From Atopsyche davidsoni (taxonomy: Eukaryota; Arthropoda; Insecta; Trichoptera; Hydrobiosidae), in the NCBI GenBank assembly GCA_022113835.1, contig JAILWY010000009.1, positions 17,956,001-18,020,000 on the forward strand: a DNA stretch of 64,000 nucleotides, in the 5' to 3' direction. The first letter of the stretch is position 1. Every line of letters starts with the position of its first letter. The notes under the pieces are model-generated. The model was not told the DNA's origin. It did no database searches and saw only the letters and a list, made by a program, of their open reading frames with translations. Shown piece after piece: positions 61,301-64,000 of the stretch. The position numbers and the translations under genes were made by a program.

Positions 61301-64000
61301 CGAATCGGCAAAATAAAATAATTTAGTGACTCGAGTGAATTGTGTTTTATTTCGCATTGAATTCTCTTAGAAAATATGTTTATTTACGAATGTGGAAATA
61401 TATGCTTTCTAATTTCTTCTTCCAAAAGCGAAAAACTGACGTCGTGTCGTCAGTTTCCAATTTCGCTCGCTGTACCAACAATTGACATGGTTTTGTATGT
61501 TGACGGTGTCATGGTGGCTATTATTTACAGTCAAGTCCTATACAAATTAAAAACAATCTAATTATATGGAACTGAATAAATCTACATAACAAAAAATCAA
61601 CACGTTTAGCTTGTATAATAAGTATTCTTTCTGTTTTGTGTTCATATCTGTTGTTTTCATTAGAGAATGCTGAGATCGGTTAGTGTGTATTTTGTTTCGG
61701 GTGGTTTTTAAAATCATTACTCATCCTTGGTAATTATAGGAATATATTACTTATACACTGTGTATTTTAAATGCATGTCATGTATATGCTTCTTTCTACT
61801 GTTTAAATATTTGTAATTAACACTAAGAAATTGTCATCAAATTAGATTAAACAGTGTTAGATTACGACGAACATATCGGTTTAATTATTTATAGAATATA
61901 TATTTGCAACTGTAAAAAAAATCAAAGATTTATTAACGATATATGAAAATTAATAAATTGAAATTAAATATATCAATCATAGTTTAGCTACACATTTAAT
62001 AAAAAGATAAGCTTTAAATTGGCTTTATGGATTCAATTGCTTTCAAATGCATGCACAAATTGAAATAAATATTTTATTTCAAATGAACTTAAGTAGCTGA
62101 ATTTCAGAAAGTTATAACAAACTTTATATGGTATCAAAACGGGAAAAGTTAACTAGGTAGTATGTCTGTTTAATAAAGGACATTGCTGCAGTAGCAGCTT
62201 TCGTAATAAAGTATGAAAACTGGTAAAACTACTCGTGAATATCGTAAAGAGAGTTCTTGAATTAATATTAATAAATTTTAATTATTCTTATTTTCAATTA
62301 ACTGAAAGTACTTTCAATTAACTGAAACATGAAGTACTGACTTTTCAACATGAATGAAAATACACTGATAAAAAGTTTATAATACAATATGAGGACTAAA
62401 ACTCAGAATGCGGCGCTTTGTAAGCAGCTGTGTTATTTATTTGACCGCCTTGTAGGACGAGTTGGCTGAATTGCAAACAAAATAATATATGGAAGAATTT
62501 TGCTGAGCCCACGAATGGTAATATCGCTTGGGCGCGACTGCCATTGTCTCTTAAACACATACAGTGGCTGCAATAATATCTAAGAGAATCTCATTTATAT
62601 CTTATATATATTTAAAAGAAAACCATTTTGAAAAAAAAAAATTGATTGTCAAAAATAAAACATACATTAAGTATATGTTATGGCTAACTTTTAAAAAAAC
62701 TAACAGACCATTTTGAGCAAACCAAAACTTTGCCTCGAATTATTTTTTTTGGACGCCAACTATTAAAAAAAAAATTCTATTCAAGTAAAAAATTATATTA
62801 TGAACTTTGTCACTATATGTGTATATGCTATAAGCTATAGGAATAAAATTATTATTCAAAACATTTTTTTTTTCTGTTTTATTGATTTCATATAATCCCT
62901 GGGGATTGCGACAAGTTGCTTCGTTAAATGAGATAAACAATCAGTGATCGGTTGAAAAGTTGTGAAAATCAATAAAGGTTGGTTGCTGTACATATGACAA
63001 TAATAAATTAAGCGTCTGTCATGTTCGATTTATTGTTCGGTATTCCGTGATGCCCGATCTTTTGCAGGATTAAGATAAATAAATTAAAAAGGTCTAATTT
63101 CGGTAAAAATAAAAAAGTCGTTTCATTCTTACTATTACTGAAAATATTTATATATAACAAGGAAATAGTTTATTACGATAAAGAATTCAAATTATCACGC
63201 AGTTATCAATGGAAAGAATGAGGAAAATATTATAAATACTATAATAATCTGAACTAATTAGTTTTAATAGTACGCACTTCATAAAATGACATAATTCCAT
63301 TGAATCTGTTGAATACAAATTGATTTATATAGTTGAATAAATTTTGTTAGAATTCTAGTTCCACAGGTTTAACATTATCGATACTTTACACATTAATAAT
63401 ATAAAATAATATCATTTTTAAAATTTATTTGCTCTTTCTTTTCTTATATAAAACATCATTGATATTTAAAGCATATACATTTAATTCACTATTTAATTAA
63501 CGTTTTAATTGACATTATGTATGAAAAAAAATCTCATTAGCGAATTCCTGAGAGTGGCGAAGGTTTATGTATGAATGATTTATTTGTTTAATTTATAACT
63601 TTTTATATTCAATTTAAGTTTTTAAGCTTGAAGTCAACTTAGAGTTGAGTATCTGATAAGTGAGTGAGTGACTTATTAACTTAGAAACATCACGACTTTA
63701 ATTTTATCTGCTGGTAGACCGACAACGTAAATTTACGCTCGAGGCATATAATTATCAATGCATATAAAACAACTTTTCTTCTGAATAAATTGAATTCTTG
63801 GAGAACAATGATTCATGACTTCATAATATTACTATAAAATAATACTATACCTTTGTTTCATTCATTTAAATAAAATTGTAATATACGCAAACAACAAAGA
63901 TACGTAATTGTATGATCTAGTTCTTATTATCGATAAAGTATTATTTAAATAATAATTGTCACTTTCCACGTGTAACTAGAACTTTTCCGAGAAATTATAT
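58330..64000. other. AT-rich intergenic sequence downstream of the transporter
   Basis: No gene can be supported. TACAGGATGTCTCTTAATTC near 58672 resembles a decayed 'GGGTGTCCC'-type transposon end, without a visible partner. A GC-richer island at about 62400-62570 resembles those in the left part of the window. Confidence 0.35.
61433..61456. repeat. Perfect 9-bp hairpin
   Basis: AAACTGACG (61433-61441) pairs with CGTCAGTTT (61448-61456) across a TCGTGT loop, inside a small lower-AT patch. No T-run or coding context. Confidence 0.5.

Noticed and set aside
1..64000. CRISPR array, operon or bacterial/phage origin
   Set aside because: No regularly spaced direct repeats and no closely packed genes. 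Introns, insect transposon families and polyadenylation signals point to an animal nuclear genome.

Overview
The window looks like nuclear DNA of an insect with a fairly large, AT-rich, repeat-rich genome. Evidence for this is long AT-rich non-coding stretches, GT-AG introns, relics of mariner, piggyBac, pogo/Tigger-like and tRNA-derived SINE elements, and a transporter of the insect trehalose/hexose (Tret1-like) type. I cannot name the order; Hemiptera is only a guess.

About 1-31 kb: no protein gene that I can support. AT-rich sequence is punctuated by roughly twenty GC-richer islands of 100-500 bp, every 1-2 kb. They look more like enhancers or conserved non-coding elements than exons. Between them lie SINE relics, a ~380-bp inverted-repeat MITE and several copies of a palindromic repeat. 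The repeat core (GCCAAC hairpin, GAAAC, then GTC and AAATAAA) resembles the hammerhead ribozyme motifs of Penelope-like elements.

31-38.7 kb: a piggyBac-derived relic, a long (AT)n tract and otherwise AT-rich sequence. 38.7-42.1 kb: a broken cluster of caspase-like genes. A mariner DD34D fragment abuts a ~500-bp inverted duplication whose arms each carry a caspase exon in which the QACRG position reads TSKA, so the catalytic Cys appears to be Ser. Further p20 exons lie between the arms. The minus-strand copy can be spliced in frame over four exons (one with a GC donor) but is truncated in the small subunit.

42.1-53.9 kb: AT-rich spacer with SINE relics, a truncated Tc1/mariner-type element and a complete 594-bp pogo/Tigger-like MITE with TA target duplication.

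53.9-58.3 kb: the one clearly intact gene, a 480-residue sugar porter (MFS) in two coding exons. A GC-rich promoter island with a TATA box precedes a 27-codon first exon (54357-54438). A 2.47-kb intron follows, and the rest of the protein is in one exon (56907-58267) with a polyadenylation signal 49 bp later. The palindromic repeat lies just inside the 3' end of the intron and creates a false in-frame extension of exon 2. 58.3-64 kb is AT-rich intergenic sequence with one further island.
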